A stretch of 64,000 nucleotides of DNA, taken from Flavobacterium sp. SUN052 (GTDB lineage Bacteria > Bacteroidota > Bacteroidia > Flavobacteriales > Flavobacteriaceae). A program made the translations under genes and the position numbers. The notes under the pieces were generated by a model. It worked only from the letters and a program-made list of their open reading frames with translations, was not told the DNA's origin and did not search any database. Of the stretch, positions 51,970 to 60,123 are shown one piece after another; position 1 is the first letter of the stretch; every line of letters begins with the position of its first letter. The stretch lies in assembly GCF_028867935.1 (NCBI RefSeq), contig NZ_JAPQNS010000001.1, forward strand, positions 372,001-436,000, given 5' to 3'.

Positions 51970-54900
51970 ATGACCTGTTTCTACTCCTTCTCTCTTTACG
52001 TTTACCGCTCCATTATCTGGCTTTGTTGCCTGACAGGAGCTACGTCGCTTCTGGCCCAGCCCGCACCCAGCCAACCATCAGGACAAGCTGCTACGGCCCG
52101 CAAAGCGTCTACTGCTGGTATCGTTCCCGACCAGCCTATCTCGATGGTTATCCTTTCCGACACCCAGCTGCACTGGTGGCGGGGGGCCGGTGATCCTGAT
52201 TGCAATTCCGATGCGTGCGTTAAGCAGCAGGGGCGCCGAACCAATCTGAACATGCTGACGGCCATTATGAATATTAATTCGCTCGGTTTGTGGCCAACGG
52301 GGGCAGCTCGAAAGGGTGATATAGCCCGGCTTAATCAGGCTCCTTCAGCAATCAGTCTTAACGGTGATCTTACCGCCTATTTTCATTCCGAGGAAGTTAA
52401 TGATTACATGGAATTCTGGGATTCGGGTCGGACAACACAGACCATTTATCCGGGCTTAGGCAATCATGACTATTACAACAACAGGCCCCCCGACAATAAT
52501 CCCAATTGCTCCGTTAATTGTACAGGGGGCACGTATGGCAGTTACTACCCGGATTATTATCGAAATGCCAAAGAGGCCATTTGGTACATGGCCAATAAAC
52601 TGACCGATGGCAGCCTGCCCAATGTCGTAAATCGGGATTTGGGGGGATACGTGTCCTTGCAAAACTCGGCTGGTTTCAACGCCCGGCTGAAAGTTTCTTA
52701 TTCGCTGAATGGTGGTGCAGTTAACCTGGTATCTGACGGTTTTGAGTCAGGGCAATGGCGGGCTTTCCCAGTGCCAAAGGGAGCAACGCAGGTGAGCATG
52801 ACCATTGAGAAAAACAACGGCATTAATTGGGTTGCTGTTGGTTCCTCTTCAAATCTGCCTGTTACCCGGAACTGTTTTAAAGTACAGGGATCCCTCATTA
52901 ACTCAACGTTTACGACAACCGACTGCCAACGTGAGTGGCCAACTGGGTCGGAGGGAAGTCTAAGCTATTCGTACGAGATCGGGAAATACCATTTTGTGCA
53001 ATTGCAGCTTTCGCCCAACTACGAAAGCGACATGATTGAGCGCCCCCTCAGCGACTTGACTCGTGCTGCCTATACACCGGGTAAATCGCCTGGTTTTAAA
53101 ATAACTCAATCCTACGATTGGTTAAGAGCGGATTTGGTCGATGCTACGTCACGAGGAAAGATCTGTGTGATTCATGTGCATTCGGATACGGGTTACGAAG
53201 GAGTTTATGGATCGGCATTATTTACGAATGCGATTGCTAATCAGAATGTAGTGGCTATTTTTTCGGGACACTTGCATGAGCAGTGGGGTGTACGGGAAGA
53301 ATCGTATTATAGGTTTAATAACGGTCGCAATACGGTTCGTCTTTTTCTGTCTGGGGCCGCGGAGGCCGAACGAATGCTGTATACCGAATTCCACGATAGT
53401 TATTTCAACGTCGGCGTCGTAAAAACCAATGGCGGCACCCCGGTATTCAATTCTAATCCGCTCGATTCTGTCCCGGATATGGGTCACAATTCGCTAAATC
53501 CGATGGATTTCACCTATCGTTGGTCTAATACCTCACTGATTACACAAACCGGTCAGCCTCCTTCTCTAACGGCCTGCTTGGGCCAGCCCGCCCGCTTCAA
53601 GGTAGGCGTTGTAACGGCAGCTACGCAGTTTCAATGGCAGTTAGATGCCAACACGGGCCGGTTTGAGGATATAGCCACCACGGACACCCGTTTTGCCGGG
53701 GTTCAGTCGGCGGTACTAATTGTGAACAACCCCACAACAGCCATGAGTGGTTACCGCTTTCGGGTACGGGTGCAAAGTGATGCTGGCGAGCTGACCACTT
53801 CTGATGCCGCCAGTATGGGTATTCAGACTACACCACCCCCAAGCCGGGTTTATGTACGAGCAGGAGCTTCCGGTGCTAATAATGGCACCAGTTGGGCGAA
53901 TGCCTATGTGAATCTCCAATCGGCCCTGCAAGCCCCCTGTGTTTCGCCGGAAATATGGGTAGCCCGGGGGGTGTATAAGCCCACGTCAACGACAACGAAC
54001 CGGGAAGCCTCATTTAACCTACCCAACGGCGTGTTGGTGTACGGTGGCTTTGCTGGAACTGAAACGGCCCTCAATCAGCGGAACCTTGAGCAGAACCCAA
54101 CCATCCTGAGTGGTGATATTGACAACAATGATACAAACGCAGATGGAAACAACATCTCAGAAATCGTTTCGATGGTGCAGGGCAACAACAGCTACCACGT
54201 GGTAACTGTCGATTATGGGGCTTCGGTTCGGCTCGATGGTTTCATTGTAACGGGTGGGAAGGCCAACGGACAGCATGTAGCACCTTTCAATCTGTCGAGT
54301 GGGGGAGGTGTATACAGCATCGATGGCACCACCTGGCTGGCCAACTGCCGGTTTCATGGAAACTCATCAACGGCTGGTGGGGGCGTTTGTGCCACGGTTG
54401 GAGGCTTGCTGGTAACAAACGGTGCGTTTTCGGGCAATACTGCCCGGTGGGGTGGTGGTATTTTTGCCACAACTGCCGATGTTACCATCACAAACTGTAG
54501 TATTCTGAACAATCAGGCAACGGCCGGTGGGGGCGGTTTAGCCCTGGAAGGAGGGGGCGCGGTCCTGAACAGTGTGGTCTGGCAAAATCCGGCTCAGGCC
54601 GACCTCAATACGTATGGCCCGTTTACCGCAACCTACAGCGACATTGAGTTCCTGACAACGGGTACGGGCAATATCCAGGCAAACCCCCAGATTCGTAACG
54701 TGGCGCAGGGCAATTTACGGCCAACGCCTTGTTCGCCTTTACTGAATGCAGGCCTACCCAGCAGTTCAACAACAATCATCGGAAACACTGATTTAATTAG
54801 TAACCCCCGGATTTTCGGCGGGCGAATTGATATTGGGGCTTACGAAATTCAGTCGGTCAATGCGCTAAATCGAGCGTATGTTAACGCCAGCGCCACTGGT

Positions 54901-56085
54901 GCCAACAACGGCACCAGTTGGGCCAACGCCTACCGTGACCTGCAGTCGGCTCTTCAGTCTCCCCTTTGTGCTTCAACTGAAGTCTGGATTGCGCGGGGTG
55001 TGTATAAACCAACCAGTACGACTGCGCGTACCACAAGCTTCGCAATTCTGGATGGGTTTTCGCTCTACGGCGGATTTGCGGGAACGGAAACGGCTTTGAA
55101 TCAACGAAATCTGAGCCTAAACCCAACCATTCTGAGTGGCGATATTGACAATAATGATGCCAACACCGATGGCAACAATATTGCTGAAAGCTACACCGCC
55201 ATTCAGGGTAACAACAGCTACCATGTGGTGACATTTGCTGATAATAGCAGCGTACGTTTGGATGGTTTGGTGATTACGGGCGGGCAGGCCAATGGTACCG
55301 GCACCAACGTACAGGGTGGGGGCATATACACTAGTACAGGCGGAGGAGTGCTGGCAAACTGCCGTCTGTTGGGTAATCTGGGGACCGATGGTGGAGGAAT
55401 GTATGCCTTTAATAGTAGCCTTACCGTTATCAATACCGTATTCGCAGGGAATCAGGCAAGTTTTGGCGCGGCTCTCTTAAATCGTCAAGGGAGTTCCGTT
55501 TTGGTGAACACCAGTCTGGCTAACAACCGAGCTACAATAAATGGGGCAGGTTTATACACCAATACGGGATCTTTTTCACTGACCAATTCCATTATCTGGG
55601 GCAATACGGCTCCTGCCAGCCTGGCAATAACCGGCTCGTTTTCGGCTACCTACTCCGACATCCAAAGCCTGACCACCGGCACGGGCAACATACAGACCGA
55701 CCCCTTGTTTGTCGATGCGGCTGCGGGTAATCTGGCGCTGCGGATCAACAGCCCGGTCATTAACCTTGGTAATCCCGCTACTACCACTGCTCAGGCAGGC
55801 GCAACCGATCTGGCCAGCAATCCGCGCATTGTGAATACGCGTGTCGACATTGGGGCATACGAGTTTCAGGGAAGTACTGGACCCATCTTCACGCTCAAAA
55901 CCGGGAACTGGGATGATCCGACTGTCTGGTCGGTGGGGTATGTGCCAGGGGCGGGCGAACGGGTCGAGCTACGTCATATCGTTACACTTCCGGCGGGTTA
56001 TCTGGCTATTTGCCAGCGGATGGGCTATACAACGGGCGGCCGACTGATGTATGGAGCCAATGCCCGATTACAACTGGGCCAGTAA
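51970..56085 (+). CDS. Large secreted metallophosphoesterase with beta-helix repeats
   Basis: A 1371-residue secreted protein. A signal peptide ends near residue 30. A calcineurin-like phosphoesterase domain (about 55-510) shows all metal-ligand motifs: SDTQLHWW (Asp64, Gln66 in place of the usual His), NGDLT (Asp133), GNHDYY (164-169), IHVHSD (401-406) and SGHLHEQWG (432-440). An inserted beta-rich part lies at about 230-310. An Ig-like module (about 535-625) is followed by two parallel beta-helix blocks, each opening with (G)ANNGTSWANAY (about 630-960 and 968-1305). The end (GNWDDPTVWSVGYVPGAGER) is a further small beta domain with no recognisable T9SS tail. Substrate unknown. Confidence 0.82.
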   Translation: MTCFYSFSLYVYRSIIWLCCLTGATSLLAQPAPSQPSGQAATARKASTAGIVPDQPISMVILSDTQLHWWRGAGDPDCNSDACVKQQGRRTNLNMLTAIMNINSLGLWPTGAARKGDIARLNQAPSAISLNGDLTAYFHSEEVNDYMEFWDSGRTTQTIYPGLGNHDYYNNRPPDNNPNCSVNCTGGTYGSYYPDYYRNAKEAIWYMANKLTDGSLPNVVNRDLGGYVSLQNSAGFNARLKVSYSLNGGAVNLVSDGFESGQWRAFPVPKGATQVSMTIEKNNGINWVAVGSSSNLPVTRNCFKVQGSLINSTFTTTDCQREWPTGSEGSLSYSYEIGKYHFVQLQLSPNYESDMIERPLSDLTRAAYTPGKSPGFKITQSYDWLRADLVDATSRGKICVIHVHSDTGYEGVYGSALFTNAIANQNVVAIFSGHLHEQWGVREESYYRFNNGRNTVRLFLSGAAEAERMLYTEFHDSYFNVGVVKTNGGTPVFNSNPLDSVPDMGHNSLNPMDFTYRWSNTSLITQTGQPPSLTACLGQPARFKVGVVTAATQFQWQLDANTGRFEDIATTDTRFAGVQSAVLIVNNPTTAMSGYRFRVRVQSDAGELTTSDAASMGIQTTPPPSRVYVRAGASGANNGTSWANAYVNLQSALQAPCVSPEIWVARGVYKPTSTTTNREASFNLPNGVLVYGGFAGTETALNQRNLEQNPTILSGDIDNNDTNADGNNISEIVSMVQGNNSYHVVTVDYGASVRLDGFIVTGGKANGQHVAPFNLSSGGGVYSIDGTTWLANCRFHGNSSTAGGGVCATVGGLLVTNGAFSGNTARWGGGIFATTADVTITNCSILNNQATAGGGGLALEGGGAVLNSVVWQNPAQADLNTYGPFTATYSDIEFLTTGTGNIQANPQIRNVAQGNLRPTPCSPLLNAGLPSSSTTIIGNTDLISNPRIFGGRIDIGAYEIQSVNALNRAYVNASATGANNGTSWANAYRDLQSALQSPLCASTEVWIARGVYKPTSTTARTTSFAILDGFSLYGGFAGTETALNQRNLSLNPTILSGDIDNNDANTDGNNIAESYTAIQGNNSYHVVTFADNSSVRLDGLVITGGQANGTGTNVQGGGIYTSTGGGVLANCRLLGNLGTDGGGMYAFNSSLTVINTVFAGNQASFGAALLNRQGSSVLVNTSLANNRATINGAGLYTNTGSFSLTNSIIWGNTAPASLAITGSFSATYSDIQSLTTGTGNIQTDPLFVDAAAGNLALRINSPVINLGNPATTTAQAGATDLASNPRIVNTRVDIGAYEFQGSTGPIFTLKTGNWDDPTVWSVGYVPGAGERVELRHIVTLPAGYLAICQRMGYTTGGRLMYGANARLQLGQ

Positions 56086-56094
56086 ACAGTTAAG

Positions 56095-56157
56095 GATTTG
56101 GCCATTCGTCATCGGGCATCTAACAAGTTTTAATACTCGATGACGAATGGCCAAATC
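56095..56157. repeat. Perfect 20-bp inverted repeat downstream of the phosphoesterase gene
   Basis: Arms GATTTGGCCATTCGTCATCG (56095-56114) and its exact complement (56138-56157) are separated by 23 bp. It lies ten bp beyond the phosphoesterase stop codon and may terminate that transcript. The right arm contains an in-frame ATG of the LytTR gene, which argues for a later start for that gene. Confidence 0.85.
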
Positions 56158-56209
56158 GCTACTGGTAAACTTCCTATTAGTTACTCCAACAGTATACCCA
56201 TTTATTCCA

Positions 56210-56614
56210 ATGGAACCGAGTACTCATTCATCTCATTCATTGCGTTTACCCTTTAATAAGAGCCGCCAATGGGTGGCGCTGCATCAGATTGTCCGGCTCG
56301 AAGGGATTGGTAACTACACCACGTTAGTGTTTGCCGATGGCTCACAACTACTGGTTGCTTTAACGTTAAAACGACTGCAAAAAAGACTGCCCATGGCAAA
56401 TTTTGTGCGGCTCCATCGCAAACACATTGTCAACCGGCTTCATCTGACCAGCCTGCTGACAGCCCAGCAGAATGTGTTGCTCAGCAATGGAGAGAAACTG
56501 AAAATCGCCCGGCGACGAATGGTGGAAGTCAAACAGCAGCTTTGTGTACATCAGCCTCTGCTTGCCACTTGCCATTATCAGGGCTTCATACCTGTGAAGC
56601 AGATCATCAGTTAA
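56210..56614 (+). CDS. LytTR-type DNA-binding protein
   Basis: A protein of 134 residues made of a LytTR DNA-binding domain with no receiver domain. Typical motifs are VALHQIVRLEGIGNYTTLVF (about 22-41), LLVALTLKRLQKRLP and NFVRLHRKHIVNRLHLTSL (about 64-82). In LytTR proteins these beta-strands and loops contact promoter DNA. The start is placed at ATG 56210 (MEPSTHSSH); an in-frame ATG at 56147 lies within the inverted repeat arm. Short stand-alone LytTR proteins are common in Bacteroidota. Target genes unknown. Confidence 0.8.
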   Translation: MEPSTHSSHSLRLPFNKSRQWVALHQIVRLEGIGNYTTLVFADGSQLLVALTLKRLQKRLPMANFVRLHRKHIVNRLHLTSLLTAQQNVLLSNGEKLKIARRRMVEVKQQLCVHQPLLATCHYQGFIPVKQIIS

Positions 56615-56619
56615 AACAA

Positions 56620-57960
56620 TTAATGCCCACTCCACAGTGCCAGCACGCAGAACAGGTCGATTATCCACAAACCGGTTGGCACTTCCCGGCGCTTCCCAAC
56701 GGCTACTTTTATCACTGTCCAGGACAGAAAACCCCAGATAATACCCTGAGTTATGGAATAGCTAAACGGAATCAGCACGAGAGCCAGAAAAGCGGGTAAC
56801 GCATCATCGAGCTGATCCCACTGAATGCGGGTAACTGGCTGCATCATAAAAGCCCCTACCAGCACCAACGCGGGAGCCGTTGCAATGGCCGGAACTACAG
56901 ATAACAGGGGTGACAGAAACAAAAAAGGAAGAAACAGACAACCCGCCACAATGGCAACTAAACCCGTTCGGCCACCCTGCGCAATGCCTACCGCCGATTC
57001 AATATACGATGTGCCGGGGCTCGTGCCCAGCAATCCCGCCACTGTGGTGGCTACGGCATCAGTTAGGAGCGACTGGTTCAGATTGCGGGGTTGTCGGGTA
57101 AGGGTAGCGCCTGATGGGTGCTGATCAGCCGGAACATCCTCGTATAGATTACCCGCTTCGGCAACACCAACAAACGTGGCAATGCTGTCGAACAGATCGG
57201 TAAAGACGAAGGCGAAAATAACCGGCCATAGCGACCATTGTAGCGAGTTTACAAAGTCTAGCTGACCAATCAGGCTGAAATCAGGTGCGGCCCAAATTCC
57301 CTTGTAGGTTACCAGTTCGCGCTGGCCAAAATTGACTGCGGAAGCATCGCCCCACCAGCGGCCAATAGGCCATGCCGCCAATGTCGTTAGCACAATCCCG
57401 ATAATTATGGCCCCTGGTACTTGACGCACGACTAGCACCGCCGTAAGGCACAAACCTCCCACAAAGGTGAGTACAATGGGGTCGTGGAACGATGCCAGGC
57501 TTATTAACGTGGCCGGATTGCCAACAATAAAATGGGCATTTTCGAACCCAATCAATGTAATAAACAGACCAATTCCTGCTGAAACCGCATAACGCAGGGG
57601 TTCAGGAATTAACCCGACAATAGCCGTCCGAATTCGACCAACCGATAAGAGTAGAAATAGGACTCCCGCCCAAAAAACAGCTCCCAGCGCAACCTGAGGT
57701 GAAATTCCCATGCCCTTCACCGCCGTAAACGTGAAAAAGGCATTCAGGCCCATCCCCGGAGCAACCACAATCGGGTTTCGGGCGTATATACCCATCATCA
57801 GGCTACAGAAAAAAGACAGAAGTACCGTAGCAGTGAGTACCCCACTAAACGGCAAACCAGCCTGACTTAAAATAGATGGGTTTACTACGATGATGTACAT
57901 GGTGGCCAAAAACGTTGACACACCAGCCAGAATTTCAGTACGGCGAGACGTAGTGGGCAT
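56620..57960 (-). CDS. NCS2 family purine permease (AzgA/PbuG-like)
   Basis: A 446-residue membrane protein with 12-14 helices, of the AzgA/PbuG branch of nucleobase-cation symporters, carriers of hypoxanthine, guanine or adenine. TEILAGVSTFLATMYIIVVN (about 8-27), the VVAPGMGLNAFFTF stretch (about 65-78), FVFTDLFDSIATFVGVAE (about 244-261) and the GTSPGTSYIESAVGIAQGGR loop (about 318-337) are diagnostic. It is separated from nagB by five bp on the same strand, so the two share an operon; the functional link is unclear. Confidence 0.9.
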   Translation of the reverse strand: MPTTSRRTEILAGVSTFLATMYIIVVNPSILSQAGLPFSGVLTATVLLSFFCSLMMGIYARNPIVVAPGMGLNAFFTFTAVKGMGISPQVALGAVFWAGVLFLLLSVGRIRTAIVGLIPEPLRYAVSAGIGLFITLIGFENAHFIVGNPATLISLASFHDPIVLTFVGGLCLTAVLVVRQVPGAIIIGIVLTTLAAWPIGRWWGDASAVNFGQRELVTYKGIWAAPDFSLIGQLDFVNSLQWSLWPVIFAFVFTDLFDSIATFVGVAEAGNLYEDVPADQHPSGATLTRQPRNLNQSLLTDAVATTVAGLLGTSPGTSYIESAVGIAQGGRTGLVAIVAGCLFLPFLFLSPLLSVVPAIATAPALVLVGAFMMQPVTRIQWDQLDDALPAFLALVLIPFSYSITQGIIWGFLSWTVIKVAVGKRREVPTGLWIIDLFCVLALWSGH

Positions 57961-57965
57961 GGAGC

Positions 57966-58682
57966 TTAACGGTTGGCTGCTTTATCAATCCAAACGTGGG
58001 CATTCGGGTGTTGCTGGATAATGCTAGCGGGAAACTGCTCGGTGACAGGTCCGTGCAGCGCTTGTTTAATTACATCGGCTTTGCGCTCGCCAGTGGCCAT
58101 TAAAATCACTTCGTGGGCTTCGGTAAGATGACGTAAGCCTAAGGTAATGCCCTGCGTCAGTTCAGTTGGGGTATCAAAGTATTTCTGCCCGACTTGAATG
58201 GTGGTTTCAGCCAGCTTGCTTACGTGGCAGTATTTCGCAAAGGAAGTGCCGGGTTCGTTAAGGGCAATATGACCGTTGAGGCCAACGCCAACCAGTAATA
58301 AATCGAGTCCACCGTGTTCAAGAATAAAGGCGTCAATCTTTTGGCATTCCGCCGTTAAATCAGTCGCCTTTGCATTGAAATACTGGATCTGTTCGGGTCG
58401 AAGTTGGAGAGGGGCAAACAAGTCGCGGTAGAGGTAGAAACTGCAACTACCCTGATCGGTTGGGCCAAACCCCACCCATTCATCGAGTCCTACAAACGTA
58501 CACTCGTTTACATTCGCATGGCCAGTCTGGGCAAGTTCGACTAGAGCGTGGTAGGTAGCGATGGGAGTGTCGCCAGAGGCTAAACAGAGTACGGCATCCG
58601 GTTTGCTTTGTAATAATGAGGCAATATGGCGGGCCGTGTGCTGGGCCAATTGAGCGGCATCGTCGAATACGCGAAGGGACAT
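57966..58682 (-). CDS. nagB: Glucosamine-6-phosphate deaminase
   Basis: A 238-residue deaminase/isomerase that converts glucosamine-6-phosphate to fructose-6-phosphate and ammonia. SGDTPIATYHAL (about 36-47) binds the sugar phosphate, the catalytic acid is in FVGLDEWVG (about 63-71), and GVGLNGHIALNEPG (about 132-145) holds the active-site histidine and glutamate. It has the short length and the N-G-H variant of Bacillus-type monomeric NagB and lacks the allosteric C terminus of the E. coli enzyme. It could recycle amino sugars for the cell wall or polysaccharide. Confidence 0.92.
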   Translation of the reverse strand: MSLRVFDDAAQLAQHTARHIASLLQSKPDAVLCLASGDTPIATYHALVELAQTGHANVNECTFVGLDEWVGFGPTDQGSCSFYLYRDLFAPLQLRPEQIQYFNAKATDLTAECQKIDAFILEHGGLDLLLVGVGLNGHIALNEPGTSFAKYCHVSKLAETTIQVGQKYFDTPTELTQGITLGLRHLTEAHEVILMATGERKADVIKQALHGPVTEQFPASIIQQHPNAHVWIDKAANR

Positions 58683-58750
58683 AGATGAAAAACGTTTGAT
58701 TTAATACCCGAAAATATACGTTTCCTACGTAACATCTAAAGCAATTCGCG

Positions 58751-58758
58751 TAGGTTTG
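58751..58758 (+). promoter_or_regulatory. -7 promoter box upstream of the CpsB-like gene
   Basis: TAGGTTTG is an exact TAnnTTTG match, 19 bp before the ATG at 58778. No convincing -33 box was found. Confidence 0.4.
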
Positions 58759-58777
58759 TCATGCTATATAGACACAA

Positions 58778-59545
58778 ATGAATTTCTGGCAACAAATAAA
58801 AGAACAGTTTAAAGTAGGTAACTCAGCATTGAATTCGGGCGGGCCACCTTGTTTCTGGCAAGTGGATATGCATTCGCATTTGGTGCCAGGTATCGACGAT
58901 GGCGTGCAGGATGTTGAACAGGCTCTGACTTGTTTGAAGAAGCTAAGTGAATGGGGCATTCAGAAAGTGATTACCACGCCCCATGTGAGCCGCGACTGGT
59001 ACCCGAATTCATCAGAAACGCTCCGGGCTGGTCAAGTTCAGTTACGGGCGCTGGCGGCTGAGTACAACATTCCAATTGAAGTGGAAGTAGCCGCCGAGTA
59101 TCTGCTCGATGATTTCTTCCCCGACTTAATCACGAAAGACGACTTACTGAGTTTTGGCGCCGAACGGTATGTGTTGTTTGAGATGGGTTGGGCCTCGGCA
59201 CCATTCCAACTGGAGAAAGTAATTTTTCGGCTACAAACGCACGGCTACACGCCCATACTGGCGCATCCCGAACGGTATCTGTATTATCATGAAGAGCATG
59301 CCGCTCTGCATCAACTCCATGAGTCTGGATGTTTGTTTCAACTGAACTGGCTTTCGGTTACGGGGCGATACGGTGATAAAGTCCGTAAGCAAGCTCATAT
59401 GCTGCTCAAAGCCCAACTTATTGATTTCCTAGGCAGCGACATTCACCGGGCAGAGTCTTTATCGAAATTCGAATCTGTGTTTACAGCCTCCGACTTTGAT
59501 TTGTTTCACCAGCAACCCCTGCGAAATCAAAGTTTATTGGGTTGA
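58778..59545 (+). CDS. CpsB/YwqE-like tyrosine-protein phosphatase (PHP family)
   Basis: A 255-residue metal-dependent phosphatase with PHP fold, like CpsB of streptococci and YwqE of Bacillus, which dephosphorylate BY-kinases that control capsule. Metal-binding motifs are VDMHSHLVPGIDDG (about 29-42), TTPHV (66-70), EVAAEYLLDDFFPDL (about 102-116), ILAHPERYLYY (about 164-174) and FLGSDIHRAE (about 217-226). The likely substrate is the tyrosine-rich tail of the Wzc-like kinase 20 kb away. No operon partner. Confidence 0.9.
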   Translation: MNFWQQIKEQFKVGNSALNSGGPPCFWQVDMHSHLVPGIDDGVQDVEQALTCLKKLSEWGIQKVITTPHVSRDWYPNSSETLRAGQVQLRALAAEYNIPIEVEVAAEYLLDDFFPDLITKDDLLSFGAERYVLFEMGWASAPFQLEKVIFRLQTHGYTPILAHPERYLYYHEEHAALHQLHESGCLFQLNWLSVTGRYGDKVRKQAHMLLKAQLIDFLGSDIHRAESLSKFESVFTASDFDLFHQQPLRNQSLLG

Positions 59546-59571
59546 CGGGAAATACGAGATTTTAGGCTTAC

Positions 59572-59694
59572 AGTTGCTGACGCTTTAGGGCTTCGACTCC
59601 GCTCAGCCTGACCCAGCAGTTGAATCAAAACGGGTAATTATGCCCAAGTCCACCGTCAGGCTGAGCGGAGTCGAAGCCCTTCTCGTCAGCAACT
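59572..59694. repeat. Inverted-repeat element (about 40-bp arms)
   Basis: The left arm 59572-59612 and right arm 59655-59694 are nearly complementary, with the core CTTCGACTCCGCTCAGCCTG and outer AGTTGCTGACG. The 42-bp middle shows no open reading frame of note. It resembles a miniature dispersed element. Confidence 0.8.
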
Positions 59695-59742
59695 CTACTA
59701 AACATATAATTTTGTCATGCGTCCATTTAGAATGAGCCAGTG

Positions 59743-59794
59743 ACAGCATAAAAAAAGAGCGAATCCGGCCGGATTCGCTCTTTTTTTATGCTGT
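59743..59794. terminator. Perfect 52-bp palindrome, bidirectional terminator
   Basis: The two 26-nt halves are exact complements with no loop, containing A7 on the left and T7 on the right. It sits between the convergent CpsB-like and rpsU genes and should stop transcription from both sides. Confidence 0.85.
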
Positions 59795-59867
59795 AGGTGC
59801 TAGTTGATTCCAGTATCGCTCGTTGCGCGCTTGAGCAGTACTGGCATCGCAGCCGTTACACAGAAGC

Positions 59868-60065
59868 CTATTGCTCAGTGTGTTTGCCGTACATTCTTTC
59901 TTTGTAGGCGGCTTTGATGACCTCAGTCCGACGCTTTACCGACGGTTTTTGGAAAGCCGTCCGCGACCGAAGCTGACGTAACACGCCCGTCTTCTCGAAT
60001 TTCTTCTTGAAGCGTTTTAGGGCCTTGTCAATCGACTCGTTCTCTTTTACATTAATGATCAACAT
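59868..60065 (-). CDS. rpsU: 30S ribosomal protein S21
   Basis: A 65-residue S21 protein of the small ribosomal subunit, near the anti-Shine-Dalgarno end of 16S rRNA. MLIINVKENESIDKALKRFK and the basic KFEKTGVLRQLRSRTAFQKP stretch are typical, including the long arginine-rich helix. ATG at 60065 is the only good start. It has its own promoter (-7 box TACCTTTG at 60109-60102) and a palindromic terminator about 75 bp after the stop codon. Confidence 0.96.
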   Translation of the reverse strand: MLIINVKENESIDKALKRFKKKFEKTGVLRQLRSRTAFQKPSVKRRTEVIKAAYKERMYGKHTEQ

Positions 60066-60101
60066 AATCCGGATATTGTTTTTTTTCGTTTAAACGGAGG
60101 G

Positions 60102-60109
60102 CAAAGGTA
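60102..60109 (-). promoter_or_regulatory. -7 promoter box of rpsU
   Basis: Minus-strand TACCTTTG is an exact TAnnTTTG match, 36 bp upstream of the rpsU start codon. The expected -33 region has only a weak TTG-like sequence. Confidence 0.55.
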
Positions 60110-60110
60110 G

Positions 60111-60118
60111 TATTTTTG
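60111..60118 (+). promoter_or_regulatory. -7 promoter box of the ppx-like gene
   Basis: TATTTTTG on the plus strand matches TAnnTTTG and ends five bases before the ATG at 60124. Only one base separates it from the opposite-strand box of rpsU. Confidence 0.45.
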
Positions 60119-60123
60119 GGGCA

